This document shows positions 7,512-15,070 of a DNA stretch of 60,061 nucleotides, piece after piece (the stretch's first letter is position 1; each line of letters begins with the position of its first letter). Below the pieces are notes generated by a model that had not been told where the DNA came from, ran no database searches, and saw nothing but the letters and a program-made list of their open reading frames with translations. A program made the translations under genes and the position numbers. Source of the DNA: an uncultured Butyrivibrio sp. (GTDB taxonomy: Bacteria > Bacillota > Clostridia > Lachnospirales > Lachnospiraceae); the NCBI RefSeq assembly GCF_947169445.1, contig NZ_CAMVPU010000024.1, positions 1 through 60,061 on the forward strand, written 5' to 3'.

Positions 7512-8982
7512 ATGTGTTATTAGTGTTAGATGTAATTCCATCTGGAACATAGAACAATAAAGGAATGCCATATTCGTCTAATGCATCAACAGGTTCACTT
7601 ACAGCATTTCCATAGTCGGAGAATTCTATTGGCAATACGTCATCTTCACCTTCTATGGCTTGTGCTTCTTCCTTTGCGAATTTATCTGTAATCTTGTTGT
7701 TTATTCTTTCGGTTAACTGCTGTTCTACAATACCATATTGATTATCAGATAGTTTTTGGCGAGCATATGCAAAACTGCCCTTTGTCTTCTGGTATTCATA
7801 ATATTCACCATAATCATCAAGGTCTTCAAAGTATCCTTTGTTAAACTGGACTTCAAAGTATTCCTTATCGAGTACCATTGTAATTACTATTCTACGCCTA
7901 ACTTGGTTTATATCTTCAGCGCTATGCTTTTCACCATTCTTATCAGTATATTCACCCGCTAAGCCTTTTATGAATTCTTCGGGAGTCTGAACTGAATTGA
8001 TAATGTTAATCTTATTTACAAGTGAGACAGAAGAAAACTTAATGTTCTGCTTTTGCTTTGTGGGATATGTGTCAAATATGTTATAAATGGCTTCCCTTGT
8101 TCCTAACTTCTTAAACAGTTCATAACTTCGGCAATCATTCCAAATAATAACTGGTTGTCCGTCATAGCCTTCAAATGTTGCGCCATCAGAACCAACTTCA
8201 AAGAATAAGGCGCTATCTTCCAAATCTTCAAATCCTTCATATGTACGAGCAAACTGTCTAGCGATTGCACGTAAAGCCAATCCTTTACCTGTTCCGCCTT
8301 GACCAGATATATAAATATTTATCCTTGAGCGAGGTGGATTTAAACGGCTTAAATAATCTGCCCTGTTCTTTTGTAATCTGGTAATGCTTTTCGAGTATGC
8401 TATGGGGTCTTCGTTAACACATTCTAGTAATGTCTTTCCATTCATCAATATATCGTAGCACCATCTATCAACGATAGAACCAGATTCATTTTTTGCACCG
8501 CTTAGTTCTTTTATAAGTCTAGTATTTAGTTCTTGTCTAAAATCGAAGTTTGCTTTTATTTCGCTGTCATCATAAAGATGTTTTCCTAGCGCTTGTTGTT
8601 TTTCGTCTTCATGAGTTATATATTCGACAGCATCTAAAAATGCGCCCCTTCCTTTTTTTATTTCAATATAATTAGCAGGAACCTTGAACCATTCAGCAAT
8701 GTTTTTCAGTTCGTATTGTTTATATAGTTTTATTACTACGTGCCAGTGTTCAGCTTTTTTGTCGCCGATCTTCCATTCAGGTATTCTTTTGCTTTCATTT
8801 TCTTCGTCTTTATGCTTTTCTACATATTCATCATAGTCATGTTTTGTAAAAACATCTTTGTCGTGAAGTATGTAGGCATAATTTTTTACAATTTTGTGTG
8901 AAAGAATAGCCACCTTGATTGTTTCTTCATTAAGATATTGGTTTTGTTGTACCATTTCAAATATTTTACTTTTCATAAGCAT
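7510..8982 (-). CDS. plasmid replication protein: HUH endonuclease plus superfamily 3 helicase
   Basis: A 490-residue initiator of rolling-circle type. The N-terminal Rep_2-like domain has ILHDKD (38-43), the HUH pair in EHWHVVIKLY (His79 and His81) and the candidate nicking Tyr121 in AVEYITHEDEK. A Walker A motif, SGQGGTGKG (about 226-234), marks the helicase part, followed by VIIWNDCRSYELF as the Walker B region. I start at the ATG at 8982, with AAAGGAA upstream; the ATG two codons on is also possible, and the 45 codons before it have no ribosome binding site. A hairpin with a T-run in its leader suggests attenuation control. Confidence 0.8.
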   Translation of the reverse strand: MLMKSKIFEMVQQNQYLNEETIKVAILSHKIVKNYAYILHDKDVFTKHDYDEYVEKHKDEENESKRIPEWKIGDKKAEHWHVVIKLYKQYELKNIAEWFKVPANYIEIKKGRGAFLDAVEYITHEDEKQQALGKHLYDDSEIKANFDFRQELNTRLIKELSGAKNESGSIVDRWCYDILMNGKTLLECVNEDPIAYSKSITRLQKNRADYLSRLNPPRSRINIYISGQGGTGKGLALRAIARQFARTYEGFEDLEDSALFFEVGSDGATFEGYDGQPVIIWNDCRSYELFKKLGTREAIYNIFDTYPTKQKQNIKFSSVSLVNKINIINSVQTPEEFIKGLAGEYTDKNGEKHSAEDINQVRRRIVITMVLDKEYFEVQFNKGYFEDLDDYGEYYEYQKTKGSFAYARQKLSDNQYGIVEQQLTERINNKITDKFAKEEAQAIEGEDDVLPIEFSDYGNAVSEPVDALDEYGIPLLFYVPDGITSNTNNT

Positions 8983-9106
8983 TATTTCCTTTCTTTGAAT
9001 AAAAGATTTTTTTGTTTCATAAGTAATATGACTGTTGAGGTCCCGGTAAAAAATAAATTTTTTATAAACTTTTGTACCATTTGGATCACTTGGTTTAGTA
9101 AAAAAA

Positions 9107-9136
9107 ATGGCGACCACAAGCCCTAATAGTCGCCAT
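9107..9136 (-). promoter_or_regulatory. hairpin with T-run in the rep leader (possible attenuator)
   Basis: Read on the minus strand, ATGGCGAC and GTCGCCAT form a stem with a 14-base loop, followed immediately by eight T. This is a complete intrinsic terminator about 125 bp upstream of the rep start codon, which fits transcription-attenuation control of copy number. No counter-transcribed RNA was identified with certainty. Confidence 0.5.
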
Positions 9137-9299
9137 AAATGCAGTAAATATCATACTTTTAATAAAATGGTATAGTTGGTACACCATAAAATCATTAATT
9201 GTATTTTGACTTTTTTGTATACAGCTTTTTTCTGATAAAACAAATCAACTATCTTTCATACTATTTATATAAATAAAAGAAAGGGGATATTTACGCATA
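9137..9299. other. AT-rich intergenic region between rep and the 56-aa gene
   Basis: Very AT-rich spacer between divergent genes. Repeated short words around ATGGTA and GGTACC-like sequences (for example GGTATAGTTGGTACACC near 9170) could be Rep or regulator sites. I see no gene and cannot place promoters confidently. Confidence 0.3.
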
Positions 9300-9470
9300 A
9301 TGGACGACTTTTTCGACTTATCGCTTGATGACCTTATCAAGAAGTACCGAATTATCTGCGAAGATGAAGCAAAGAAACTTCAATTATACGACGATGACAG
9401 TTCTGAACAGTTCACGGCTGTCGAAAAGTACAATATATCAAGTACCAGAGATGATGATGACAATAGATGA
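9300..9470 (+). CDS. small acidic protein (56 aa)
   Basis: Unrecognised. The ATG at 9300 is preceded by AAAGGGGAT. The 56 residues are rich in Asp and Glu (MDDFFDLSLDDLIKKY at the start, RDDDDNR at the end) and predicted mainly helical, with no membrane span. It lies between rep and mob on the same strand as mob; small acidic proteins in this position are sometimes copy-control or accessory factors, which is only a guess here. Confidence 0.5.
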   Translation: MDDFFDLSLDDLIKKYRIICEDEAKKLQLYDDDSSEQFTAVEKYNISSTRDDDDNR

Positions 9471-9477
9471 GACCTGC

Positions 9478-9497
9478 AGACCTTGATTTCAAGGTCT
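9478..9497. repeat. perfect 20-bp palindrome after the 56-aa gene
   Basis: Arms AGACCTTGA and TCAAGGTCT with a TT loop, starting 8 bp after the stop codon. No T-run follows, so it may be a protein-binding or origin structure rather than a terminator. Confidence 0.55.
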
Positions 9498-9553
9498 AGG
9501 GTCTTAGACAATGCCATGATTATAGGTAATCAGACAAATACCAAATTAACAAA

Positions 9554-9767
9554 GTAGATTTTATCTGCAATTCAAGGATTTTCAATTCTTATAAGCGAGG
9601 TAGGGGACGAATTTTCATTTTGTGACACCCAAAAAAGCCAATTTGTAGATTACATCTGCGTTACAAGGATTTTCAATTTTACGTAACGACGCTAACGCTC
9701 GGCCCCCACCTCGCAAAAAAATACAATAATTGCAGATACCATCTATGTTACAAGGATTTTCAATTTT
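9554..9767. repeat. three 36-bp repeats interleaved with an inverted repeat, upstream of mob (candidate oriT or origin)
   Basis: Near-identical units lie at 9554-9588, 9645-9680 and 9732-9767. Each begins with a short dyad (GTAGAT..ATCTGC in the first two) and ends with the shared CAAGGATTTTCAATT. The two spacers contain opposite arms of a larger inverted repeat, GCGAGGTAGGGGACG near 9595 and CGGCCCCCACCTCGC near 9699. The last unit ends 3 bp before the AGGAGGA ribosome binding site of mob. The position fits the oriT of a MobV relaxase, possibly also carrying a replication origin. Confidence 0.6.
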
Positions 9768-9781
9768 AGGAGGAAATAATT

Positions 9782-10522
9782 ATGGCATTGTTTTCCTTTC
9801 ACTGCCAATGCTACAAGAAAGATGCGCTTCGAGGCATTTACAGACATAATCATAGGCTTAATGTCACCTACGGAAACAAAGACATAGACAATAGCAAAAG
9901 CGCAAAGAACATAGTATACATCACACCAGATACCACCTTATATCAATCATGTAAGAAACAGATTGAAGAACGTGTCCTTTCTACTGGGCATCGAGTAACG
10001 AAAGCCAGTAATTGGATATGCGAGTGCATCTATACTTACCCACAAGGGCTTGAAAAAGACCGTGTAAACGAGTATTTCGGGCTAGTACTGGAATATCTCG
10101 CTGATAAAGTAGGTCGAAACAACCTTGTTTCTGCGGTAGTACACATGGACGAAGCATCACCGCACTTGCACGTAGATTTTCTAGTGATAACGCAAGATAA
10201 TCGCCTTTCTAGCAAAGAAGTGGTAAACATGGCGTTTATAACATCAATACATAACGAACTTCCTACAATACTTCAAAAGAATGGTTTTGATGTCACTAGG
10301 GGAAGCGCCGAACACGATAGCGCTGGGTTAAGTGCCAGAGAATACAAAAAGAAAATGCAGGAAGAATCAGCTGTTCTTGAAGGTAAGTTAAAAGAACTGG
10401 CTGATAATTACAATGAATTAGTAGATAGATATAACGAACTATTAAAGACATTAAAAGAATTAGAGCGAAAAAACCTTAAAAAAGCCCGTGAAATCTTGAA
10501 CCACAGGCAAATAAGCAGATAA
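9782..10522 (+). CDS. MobV-family relaxase (Pre/Mob), short form
   Basis: A 246-residue mobilisation relaxase. The metal-binding motif HMDEASPHLHVDF places His121, His128 and His130 in the usual spacing. The N-terminus (SFHCQCYKKDALRGIYRHNHR) differs from classical Pre/Mob, and the C-terminal third is a Leu/Lys/Glu coiled coil (about 195-240). It is much shorter than typical MobV proteins. A strong AGGAGGA lies 7 bp before the ATG, with the repeat region (candidate oriT) directly upstream. It ends about 100 bp before the tRNA-derived att repeat. It is a second, distinct relaxase from the one at 4312. Confidence 0.8.
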   Translation: MALFSFHCQCYKKDALRGIYRHNHRLNVTYGNKDIDNSKSAKNIVYITPDTTLYQSCKKQIEERVLSTGHRVTKASNWICECIYTYPQGLEKDRVNEYFGLVLEYLADKVGRNNLVSAVVHMDEASPHLHVDFLVITQDNRLSSKEVVNMAFITSIHNELPTILQKNGFDVTRGSAEHDSAGLSAREYKKKMQEESAVLEGKLKELADNYNELVDRYNELLKTLKELERKNLKKAREILNHRQISR

Positions 10523-10526
10523 AACA

Positions 10527-10550
10527 GGTGCCAGTTTAGGTGCCAGTTTA
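10527..10550. repeat. tandem 12-bp repeat after mob
   Basis: AGGTGCCAGTTT occurs twice in a row directly after the mob stop codon. Its sequence recalls the recombinase arm-type repeats found further right, but its role is unknown. Confidence 0.4.
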
Positions 10551-10600
10551 TATCAAAAACATCTTCATTTTTAAACTTTTACAATAATCATTAATTAAAA

Positions 10601-10625
10601 AAAGACCGCATAACTGCGGTCTTTT
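10601..10625. terminator. intrinsic terminator next to the att repeat
   Basis: Arms AAAGACCGCA and TGCGGTCTTT with a TAAC loop and flanking A/T runs, so it can work in both directions. It ends 3 bp before the 27-bp att copy. The same arrangement (GC-rich hairpin, then the repeat) occurs at the tRNA end at 18,723-18,748. Confidence 0.8.
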
Positions 10626-10627
10626 TC

Positions 10628-10654
10628 AATCGGAGTGACGTGATTCGAACACGC
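10628..10654 (-). repeat. att site: 27-bp copy of the tRNA-Pro 3' end
   Basis: Exactly identical to 18,753-18,779, which covers the T arm and acceptor 3' strand of the tRNA-Pro gene plus two flanking bases. The bases on both sides then diverge. This is the far attachment site of an element integrated into the tRNA gene. Confidence 0.85.
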
Positions 10655-10710
10655 ATTACAAATCGCAAACCCGCATAGAAAGGAGGTTTGACGGCATCAG
10701 CTAGACCTTT

Positions 10711-10731
10711 GGTCACCAACTTGGTCACCAA
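10711..10731. repeat. GGTCACCAA repeats near the left att (candidate integrase arm sites)
   Basis: Two copies of GGTCACCAA (10,711-10,719 and 10,723-10,731) lie 57 bp inside the att core. Matching copies at 18,671-18,703 lie about 50 bp inside the other att. Paired repeats at both ends fit arm-type sites of a tyrosine recombinase. Confidence 0.55.
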
Positions 10732-10945
10732 CTTTTATCAACTATATACTGTAAATAAAAATATATCTACGATATGCAGTGCAGCCCATAATCTTTATAC
10801 CGATTTAAGTTTACATGGCATTTTTCATTACTTATAATAATACCATGGTGCTACCTAAACGGTCGCGGTTAGTCCTCTATCGGGGAGTACAAGCCCTGTT
10901 CATATAGAAACCCGCAAGGGAATAACTATAGGAGGAACCTGCCCT
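10732..10945 (+). promoter_or_regulatory. promoter and leader of the small toxin-like gene
   Basis: A near-consensus promoter is visible: TTTACA at 10,810-10,815, a 17-bp spacer and TATAAT at 10,833-10,838. The transcript would start near 10,846. Its leader begins with GGTGCTACC-N10-CGGTTAGTCC (10,847-10,875), repeated in inverted orientation at 11,122-11,094. TCCTCTAT at 10,873-10,880 can pair with the ribosome binding site (AGGAGG, 10,930-10,935), which would hide it in the full-length RNA. Nothing else is seen between 10,732 and 10,809. Confidence 0.6.
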
Positions 10946-11038
10946 ATGATAACCATGGAAGGCTTGATTGGAGTTTTGGCGCTTTGTGCTACGTTCTTTG
11001 GTCTTGGCTATTCCATCGGTAGGAATAGCAAGCATTAA
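10946..11038 (+). CDS. 30-aa hydrophobic peptide, candidate type I toxin
   Basis: Thirty residues: a short N-terminus (MITMEG), one membrane span (LIGVLALCATFFGLGYSI) and a basic tail (GRNSKH). TAGGAGGA precedes the ATG by about 10 bp. The stop codon lies at the edge of a strong hairpin (11,037-11,076), and an antisense promoter faces it from the right. Size, single span with charged tail, strong but hideable ribosome binding site and a convergent RNA are the marks of type I toxins such as Fst, TxpA or BsrG. The sequence itself does not match Fst as I know it. Translation and toxicity are inferred. Confidence 0.6.
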   Translation: MITMEGLIGVLALCATFFGLGYSIGRNSKH

Positions 11039-11076
11039 AATAACCGCCCCAGTCTCGCAAACTAAGCGGTTATTTT
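11037..11076. terminator. bidirectional terminator shared by toxin mRNA and antisense RNA
   Basis: Arms AAAATAACCGC (11,037-11,047) and GCGGTTATTTT (11,066-11,076), an 11-bp perfect stem with an 18-base loop, A-rich on one side and T-rich on the other. Confidence 0.8.
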
Positions 11077-11130
11077 AATAACTGTCAAATTTCGGACTAA
11101 CCGTTGCTGTACGGGTAGCACCTTTTTTGT
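11037..11130 (-). ncRNA. candidate antisense RNA antitoxin
   Basis: On the minus strand a strong sigma-A promoter is visible: TTGACA (11,165-11,160), a 17-bp spacer and TATATT (11,142-11,137) preceded by TGC. Transcription would begin near 11,130 and end at the hairpin at 11,076-11,037, giving an RNA of about 90-95 nt. It overlaps the 3' end of the toxin mRNA by about 40 nt, including the terminator loop. Its 5' end carries the same GGTGCTACC-N10-CGGTTAGTCC module as the toxin RNA. Confidence 0.6.
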
Positions 11131-11178
11131 ACTTAAAATATAGCATTAATGCGGAATTGTGTCAATTTTGCGAAAAAA

Positions 11179-11967
11179 TCACTGAGATGAGAGTCCCGCA
11201 CAGTTCAAAATAAACTGTTCCGTTCCACCTTCGAAAGAAATATTCCAATCATCTCCTTCTTTAGTAACATTGATAACGTAGCTACCATATACAGAATTGT
11301 TATATTTGTCGGAACGGTATAGCTGGTCAGATGCCTCAGCGATGAAACTTGAAACAGTAGTTGACTTATCAGAGGACCAATCCTCTTTAGCTTGTGCAAA
11401 TGCATCAAATATATTCAAACCAGCATATCTTTCTGAGAACAGCTCCCATGCGCGTGAGGCAACCTTTGAATTGTCCATGTTGTTTACATAAACCGTGATC
11501 ATGTAATGCTTGGAATCAATACGCTCAACTTTATTTACTTTATATGTCATGTGGCGCATAATTGATGTATAAACATCTTTTATATCTTCTCCAGTCACCT
11601 GCTCATGTATAAAGTCGGTAACCGCCTCACTTTCTGTAATCCCATAAAGCAATTCTACAAATATTTCATCCATAGTCTCAGCGCTCGGACCTTCTTTTAT
11701 CATTTTCATCCTGTCTTCTGCAATGGATTTTACTATGCTTTTCTCTACAGCATAACGGACAGGAAATGCCAGAACAAGTATTACAATAAAAGCCAGGACT
11801 ATTGCAACAGTTTTCTTTTTCTTAATCTGGTTCACAGACTCTTGAATGATTCTTGCTTGACTACCCTGATTCTGTATATTTGTAACCTGTGTGTTTATCG
11901 TTTGCCCGCAAAACGGGCAAAACTGAGCTGTATCACTTATTTCTTTCCCACATTTGCTGCAATACAT
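11179..11967 (-). CDS. zinc-ribbon membrane protein with extracytoplasmic domain
   Basis: A 262-residue protein: an N-terminal zinc ribbon (CSKCGKEI, CPFCGQTI), a Gln/Asn linker, one membrane span (about 52-70, TVAIVLAFIVILVLAFPV) and a roughly 190-residue outer domain I cannot classify. AGAGGAAG precedes the ATG. It belongs to a cluster of four proteins with the same cytoplasmic zinc ribbon (11,179-15,541), three of which share the ribbon-linker-span layout but differ in outer domain. Function unknown; a membrane sensor or assembly partner is plausible. Confidence 0.7.
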   Translation of the reverse strand: MYCSKCGKEISDTAQFCPFCGQTINTQVTNIQNQGSQARIIQESVNQIKKKKTVAIVLAFIVILVLAFPVRYAVEKSIVKSIAEDRMKMIKEGPSAETMDEIFVELLYGITESEAVTDFIHEQVTGEDIKDVYTSIMRHMTYKVNKVERIDSKHYMITVYVNNMDNSKVASRAWELFSERYAGLNIFDAFAQAKEDWSSDKSTTVSSFIAEASDQLYRSDKYNNSVYGSYVINVTKEGDDWNISFEGGTEQFILNCAGLSSQ

Positions 11968-12013
11968 TTTCTTCCTCTATCACAAATTCTATAAATAGCC
12001 CTTATGATTATAG

Positions 12014-14236
12014 TCAATAGCGCATCCACTGAGTATAATGATTATTTTGGTAAATATCCGTTACAATATATCTCAGACATCCATTCTCTACTCCATATGG
12101 AGAATGTAATACTTGGAGTGGTTCTTGTTCCACTGTAACTGACCCAAACGCTTTTCTTTTATCAACACTATATGTTCCTGGATCATAACCTTCTCCAAGA
12201 ATATAGTGTCTTGCATAATTACTCAATTTATCTCCAACATTGAATTGATACATGATCCTATTATCAAGAAAGCTTCCGTCATCTATAGTATAACCCATTA
12301 TATCGATATCGCATTCAGTTTCGTTTTTGTAATGGTAGACGAAAACTATTTCAATCTCAGTAGTATCGTTTAGTAATGCAGGAAAAAGTCTCGTACAATA
12401 GGTTGTTCCATCTTTAAACGTCCCCCTATCAACAATATACGAATACCCAGGTATCGACTCTATCGACTGCCCATTTTGGCTATAAATGCTAATAGTTTCC
12501 ACACTAAAATCTGTAATAAGATATCCATCTGAAGTGAATTTCATAGGATAATTATCTTTACCCAATCCAACAACAATGGTGTGCGTACCTCCTGAACTGT
12601 CACCTACATTCTCTATTACACTACCATACTCCACTTGTACATATGATATAAGATTCTGTTGGTCTTCCGTAAAGAATATCCCATATTGGTCTCCAGCCTT
12701 TTCTATTGAAACCATAAGAGGTATTGTATTATCAACTTCAGGAACACCTTCAGTCTCTAAATCGCTTTCAATGTTTTCATTACCTGCTACAAGATACGAA
12801 TAGAACTTTTTGTAATAATTTAGATATTCTCCACCTAACCCGATATCCTCAAGCTGCGGCGATGCGATGCCATTATAACAGTTTAATAAATAGAATGGCA
12901 TATAAACAGATAATCCATTAGAGCCTGAAATATTTGAATTATTGTATATAATACAACTTCTGATTGTATTTTGAGTGTCAAAACTATTGGGCAATGCTGT
13001 TTCACTTATAAAATCCAGCATATCTACCATTTCATAATCATATTCGCTCGATATTAACTCTCCTGTAACTGAGTCCCTCTTTTCAGGATTATATCCATAC
13101 CGTCTTACAGTGGTCCTTGCTCTAGATTGTAACGGATACCCTCCATTATCTAACTCTATCATGGCTTTATCCAAATATGAGGACCATGCTTCATATACAT
13201 TATCCATCTTACTTAAGTCAATCAATGACAATGTGGATGTTCTTTCGTATATGTTAAAAGCGTCCTCATTACTATCAATCATACCATCAATGATAGCCCT
13301 TCCTAATTGTTCCATTTCACATTGAGGGTTCTTCCCGAGATAATTAAGCCAATCAGTATAATACCAGCCTATACCCGTTTCACTTTCTTCAGAAGCAATT
13401 AGATAATTTGACACATCCTTTAAAGCATATGCTGCCTCAAAAGTCCCCATCATACACGCATCATACCCAACAAACTCCATATGAACGTTGGATGCTTTTA
13501 TCGCCTGAGTAATGTACGGTATATATAGAGTATCTTCAGTAAAATTTTCATCGCGTCCAAAGCCACCAATCAGTCCACCACCATGATCCCATAATATCAA
13601 GCCATATCGCTCTGCAGGATAATTAACCGCTCCCCATGTAATAAAGTCTTTTAATGTATTGGGATTTGCCATACTAGCCTGGGGTAATGATTCAATAACC
13701 TTAGCATCCCCTGTTGAAAGCTCAATTCTACAAAGCTTATCGTTTGTAACAGTAGTGTTTTGCCATTCTAATGCACCACCTGTTTGTACAATAATATTAA
13801 TATCATCCCCATAAGAAGCTGCTATCATTTCAACCATGTCGTCTGTTGCGTATCCGCCTTCAGACTCCAAATCCGATCCAATCATGTATACCATAATTGT
13901 AAACGCATCTCTTGTAATAGTTGAGTCTAATGCATCAGAAACAGTCGTTGTATCAACAGTAGCATCATAAGATGTACTAGAGTCGTTTAAGTTATTATTA
14001 GTCTGCTGGTTTGTTGAGCTAGAAGCTTCTTTTCCATTTCCCTTATTGATTACTATACCAGCAATAATCACAACAAAAACAACAGCAATTCCGATTCCTA
14101 TCCACTTAACAATACTATTTTTGTTTTTGTCATTTTGTGAATTATCTTTATTACTCGTACTGGATACAACATTTCCGCAGAAAGGGCAGAATGTCGCGTT
14201 ATCATTAATTTCCTTTCCACATTTTGAACAAATCAT
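12014..14236 (-). CDS. zinc-ribbon membrane-anchored clostripain-type (C11) cysteine protease
   Basis: A 740-residue protein: a zinc ribbon (CSKCGKEIND, CPFCGNVV), an Asn/Lys linker, a membrane span (about 43-64), a Ser/Thr linker, then a peptidase C11 domain from about residue 110 (FTIMVYMIGSDLESEGG). The catalytic dyad is visible: His218 in ILWDHGGG and Cys261 in VGYDACMMGTFEAA. Residues after about 480 form an additional beta-rich region. C11 proteases cut after basic residues; here the protease domain should lie outside the membrane. AAGGAG precedes the ATG. It shares the N-terminal module with its neighbours on both sides. Confidence 0.85.
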   Translation of the reverse strand: MICSKCGKEINDNATFCPFCGNVVSSTSNKDNSQNDKNKNSIVKWIGIGIAVVFVVIIAGIVINKGNGKEASSSTNQQTNNNLNDSSTSYDATVDTTTVSDALDSTITRDAFTIMVYMIGSDLESEGGYATDDMVEMIAASYGDDINIIVQTGGALEWQNTTVTNDKLCRIELSTGDAKVIESLPQASMANPNTLKDFITWGAVNYPAERYGLILWDHGGGLIGGFGRDENFTEDTLYIPYITQAIKASNVHMEFVGYDACMMGTFEAAYALKDVSNYLIASEESETGIGWYYTDWLNYLGKNPQCEMEQLGRAIIDGMIDSNEDAFNIYERTSTLSLIDLSKMDNVYEAWSSYLDKAMIELDNGGYPLQSRARTTVRRYGYNPEKRDSVTGELISSEYDYEMVDMLDFISETALPNSFDTQNTIRSCIIYNNSNISGSNGLSVYMPFYLLNCYNGIASPQLEDIGLGGEYLNYYKKFYSYLVAGNENIESDLETEGVPEVDNTIPLMVSIEKAGDQYGIFFTEDQQNLISYVQVEYGSVIENVGDSSGGTHTIVVGLGKDNYPMKFTSDGYLITDFSVETISIYSQNGQSIESIPGYSYIVDRGTFKDGTTYCTRLFPALLNDTTEIEIVFVYHYKNETECDIDIMGYTIDDGSFLDNRIMYQFNVGDKLSNYARHYILGEGYDPGTYSVDKRKAFGSVTVEQEPLQVLHSPYGVENGCLRYIVTDIYQNNHYTQWMRY

Positions 14237-14332
14237 TCCAAACAGCTCCTTTTAATGATTCTATACATTCTATGCTTCGTTTCCAACTTGAAAACGATAT
14301 CAATTGGGTGGCTTAACACATCGACAATAACT

Positions 14333-14977
14333 TTAACGAATCACATCAACCACATCAAAAACGTCATTTGGATTATCCATTCCATAAAATGAAATGTACA
14401 AAATATTTGAATCATTGGCCATAACTGCAAGAATTTTAAGATCCTTGTCAGCCATTGCGTATTTGACCATTACACCTTCGAAATCTCCTGTACTACACTC
14501 ATACCAGTTTGTAATTCCTCCATTCACATTAGGATCCAAGCCAAGGTTTTCATAAACTATATCCATAACATCATGTGCATTATCGTAAATCCATTGACCT
14601 GTGACATTATTAGTGTTTGGATTAAGCGTTATGGATATGCCATTACCGTCCTTATCATTGAAAACCAAAACTCCCCTTTCAGAGTGTGTCAAAGAGTAAT
14701 CACTTGGAACTGTGACAGTATACTCTTCAAGCTGTGCGGATGTTAACTCATTGCCATTTTTAGACTTATTTCTGACAAACATAAAAACCATTACTAAAGC
14801 TATACAGATAAAAGTTGCAACAGCAATAAAAATCCATTTCTTATTCACTTTGTTCGTAGCACTGGTATCATTATTTCTAACTGATCCATTGACATCATTA
14901 TTGTTAGTTGGGGTTCCACATTTTGGACAGAAAGCTGCTTCTTCATTCAATTTATTTCCACATTTTGAACAAAACAT
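14333..14977 (-). CDS. zinc-ribbon membrane protein with small outer domain
   Basis: A 214-residue protein: zinc ribbon (CSKCGNKLNEE, CPKCGTPT), Asn-rich linker, one span (about 48-67, IFIAVATFICIALVMVFMFV), then about 140 residues of mixed alpha/beta character (YTVTVPSDYSLTHSERG onward) that I do not recognise. AGAGGAAC precedes the ATG. It has the same layout as the neighbours at 11,179 and 12,014. Confidence 0.65.
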   Translation of the reverse strand: MFCSKCGNKLNEEAAFCPKCGTPTNNNDVNGSVRNNDTSATNKVNKKWIFIAVATFICIALVMVFMFVRNKSKNGNELTSAQLEEYTVTVPSDYSLTHSERGVLVFNDKDGNGISITLNPNTNNVTGQWIYDNAHDVMDIVYENLGLDPNVNGGITNWYECSTGDFEGVMVKYAMADKDLKILAVMANDSNILYISFYGMDNPNDVFDVVDVIR

Positions 14978-15070
14978 ATAGTTCCTCTTTTCTTGTTATA
15001 ATCTATTTCAGATAATTCCCGATTCTTTTCTCTCTCCTGTTTTTTCGTGGAAGAACTTGGTCCTTGACTT

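Noticed and set aside
9554..9767. Possible CRISPR array from three 36-bp repeats
   Set aside because: Only three degenerate units, spacers of about 51-56 bp that pair with each other, and no cas genes; better explained as an origin or oriT.
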